A stretch of 64,000 bases of DNA from JBBAGC01 sp964491265. GTDB lineage: Bacteria; Spirochaetota; UBA4802; UBA5550. Below, in pieces: positions 62,455-64,000 of the stretch. Below the pieces are notes generated by a model. The model searched no databases. It saw nothing but the letters and a program-made list of their open reading frames with translations, and had not been told where the DNA came from. Position numbers and translations under genes: made by a program. The stretch spans positions 1-64,000 of the forward strand of contig CAZBFP010000002.1 of NCBI GenBank assembly GCA_964491265.1, given 5' to 3'. Each line of letters opens with the position of its first letter. Within the stretch, counting starts at the first letter, position 1.

Positions 62455-63468
62455 TTACCTCTTCAGATATAGTCTGTTATATTCATCTATATACTGCTTT
62501 GCTATTTCCCTGTTATCTATTATCAGGATATTTTCATCATTTCTCAGTGCTGCATTTCTGGAAAAGTTGTAGGACCCGGTAATTACCCGGTAGTCATCAA
62601 TTATTATAACTTTGTGATGCATCTGGAATCTGTTCCTGTCAACCTTGACCGGGAGGCCTTCAAGTTTCATTTTAATGAATTCAGAGTGTTTTGTATAGGC
62701 CCCTTTCCTTTCAAAAACCCCGCTTACCTCTATCCCTTTATGAAATTTTTCTATCATCAATTCGCTTACTGCAGGGGAGGTAAATGAAAATGCCATAAAA
62801 CGGATTGAGTGTTCAGCTTTCGAAATATTGCTGCAGATAATTTTTTCAACATCATCCTCCGGTGAAAAAAAAGCCTTCAGCATCAGGTCACCGGTTTTAA
62901 CTGAATTTTTTCCGCGGAAAAATGAAAAGGCTCCATACTCTTTTCTGTTGGCAAAGATTTTATCGTAAAACATCTCCCTGAATTCATCCAGGTATATATG
63001 AGCAAGTTCTGCAGATTTAATGAGTACAGCATTGTTGTTGTTTTTTACTCTGCAGTTATCAGTAAGATTAAAGGAACCGGTAAAGACAAACTCTTTGTCA
63101 ATAACAGCGAACTTGTTGTGCATCAGCCCAGGGCTGTTGTCTTTTACTACAGGGATCCCTGCTTCAATCATTGCAGTTAATGCTTTGCCGGAATAATTAT
63201 CTTTTTCTGTTACAATAGCAATCTTAATCCCCCGATTGTGAGCGGCTATAAATTCATCCGCTATTGTAATTGAGGAAATATCGTAGAATGCGCCGTATAC
63301 AGATTCCTGAGCCCCTTTGAGTGCATTGATAAGGCCTTCGTCAGGTTTGACTATACCCCTGATTTTTGTATCGGGGGTGGTAAAATATACCTGCCAGGTT
63401 TTAACATGATCAGCTGCAATAGCGGAGATGGTTATTAAAGTGAACATAATAATAATTATTTTTTTCAT
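62455..63468 (-). CDS. Exported phospholipase D-like protein
   Basis: 337 residues with a Sec signal (MKKIIIIMFTLITISAIAA). Two HKD motifs: HNKFAVIDKEFVFTGSFN (about 118) and HHKVIIIDDYRVITGSYN (about 294). It belongs to the PLD superfamily (phospholipases, endonucleases such as Nuc). Probably periplasmic. Whether it acts on lipid or nucleic acid is unclear. Upstream of radC in one operon. Confidence 0.9.
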   Translation of the reverse strand: MKKIIIIMFTLITISAIAADHVKTWQVYFTTPDTKIRGIVKPDEGLINALKGAQESVYGAFYDISSITIADEFIAAHNRGIKIAIVTEKDNYSGKALTAMIEAGIPVVKDNSPGLMHNKFAVIDKEFVFTGSFNLTDNCRVKNNNNAVLIKSAELAHIYLDEFREMFYDKIFANRKEYGAFSFFRGKNSVKTGDLMLKAFFSPEDDVEKIICSNISKAEHSIRFMAFSFTSPAVSELMIEKFHKGIEVSGVFERKGAYTKHSEFIKMKLEGLPVKVDRNRFQMHHKVIIIDDYRVITGSYNFSRNAALRNDENILIIDNREIAKQYIDEYNRLYLKR

Positions 63469-63620
63469 TTTTCTTTCAGTCCGGAGGATCTGCAGAAAAG
63501 GGGATTCCCGGCTGCAGAACAGAATAATGCTTCTGACTATTATTACGAATTAATGGGGTTTTTGTCTGATATTTTTATCTATGAAGAGAATTTTTTTTGA
63601 TTAATTTCCTGCGGAAAAGA

Positions 63621-63995
63621 TCAGGTTCCTGCGGAAGCGGCGAGTTCCTCTTCTCTGTCAATTACCATGTTTTCGAATTCTGTGTAGAGAAGCTGATCTT
63701 CGCTCCCCGGGTGCATTGAGCGCACCTTGGATACCAGTGTTCTGTATGGTGAAATTTTTTTAGGGTCGCCAAGTATGAGCAGAATTCTTTTTATATTTTC
63801 CTCATCTTTCTGTATCAGTGCCAGATAGAATTCAAAAGAGTTACGGATATCAAGGAGGGTGCTTCTGTTTTTTGCAATTTCAGGTGGGGCCGGGTCTGCT
63901 TCAAGAAGTTCATTGATAAAAAAAAGTATATACTGTGTATCAAGGGGTGAAATGTCAAAATCGAGAAGAAGCTGTTTTAGATTGGAGAGTGCCAT
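63621..63995 (-). CDS. Hypothetical protein, 124 aa
   Basis: 124 residues, soluble, mostly helical (SNLKQLLLDFDISPLDTQYI; EENIKRILLILGDPKKI), no Cys, no signal. No family is recognised. It is the last gene seen at the right edge, on the minus strand, 152 bp upstream of the PLD-like gene. It could be the end of an operon that begins outside the window. Confidence 0.55.
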   Translation of the reverse strand: MALSNLKQLLLDFDISPLDTQYILFFINELLEADPAPPEIAKNRSTLLDIRNSFEFYLALIQKDEENIKRILLILGDPKKISPYRTLVSKVRSMHPGSEDQLLYTEFENMVIDREEELAASAGT

Positions 63996-64000
63996 TTTCC

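Noticed and set aside
1..64000. CRISPR arrays, tRNA or rRNA genes and prophage
   Set aside because: No regularly spaced direct repeats, no TTCGAATCC-type T-loops, and no phage genes were seen by eye; small RNAs could be missed.

Overview
This 64 kb window looks like chromosome of a free-living, diderm (two-membrane) bacterium of low to moderate GC content. Tat and Sec signal peptides, lipoboxes and beta-barrel outer membrane proteins show the cell envelope type. The translation operon order (rimP-nusA-infB-rbfA-truB-rpsO-pnp-M16 peptidase, without ylxR), the Gly/Gln/Arg/Pro-rich repeat in IF2, and the bactofilin next to a LysM-M23 peptidase suggest a spirochaete-like lineage (Spirochaetota). 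That is an inference, and the separate glyS beta subunit leaves other diderm phyla possible. No tRNA, rRNA, CRISPR array, phage or transposase gene was seen.

Layout. 0-6 kb: a truncated outer membrane protein, small unknown genes, cvfB, an exported peroxiredoxin with a thioredoxin-like partner, and a chemoreceptor. 6-10 kb: a periplasmic formate dehydrogenase whose catalytic subunit is a selenoprotein, read through an in-frame TGA followed by a SECIS-like hairpin. 10-15.4 kb: a CheB-CheR-PAS hybrid protein and a PAS histidine kinase. 15.4-31 kb: a K+ channel-like protein, a ZIP transporter, a DUF1846 protein, purC, glutamine synthetase, an ABC exporter, a rubrerythrin-like protein, a sensor kinase, a nitroreductase, several exported unknowns, a universal stress protein and a lactonase-like hydrolase. 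31-44.4 kb: a repeat cluster, a zinc-phospholipase-like protein, the long translation/RNA-decay operon, and the bactofilin/M23 cell-shape pair. 44.4-64 kb: glyS, envelope proteins, two radical SAM proteins, an SfsA-DUF123 fusion, tatD, pyrB-pyrC, an esterase-like lipoprotein with an altered nucleophile, radC and an exported phospholipase D-like protein.

The most unusual layer is between the genes. At least four families of short non-coding repeats occur. Family A (about 120 bp, nine recognisable copies or remnants) has imperfect terminal inverted repeats beginning TCAGT and a GC-rich central hairpin; in three places its end forms the stop codon of the neighbouring gene. Family B has one copy with a clean 9-bp direct repeat on each side, like a MITE (a small non-autonomous transposon) that moved recently. 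Family C has 26-28 bp inverted repeats of C/G runs, and one copy encloses a degenerate reading frame. Family D is a CTCCC...GGGAG hairpin element. They cluster at 31.0-31.7 kb. No enzyme that could move them lies in the window.

Regulation that can be read directly: a terminator hairpin with a T-tract just upstream of rimP (attenuator-like), a hairpin between rpsO and pnp, a strong promoter placed so that pyrB mRNA would be nearly leaderless, and intrinsic terminators between several convergent gene pairs.
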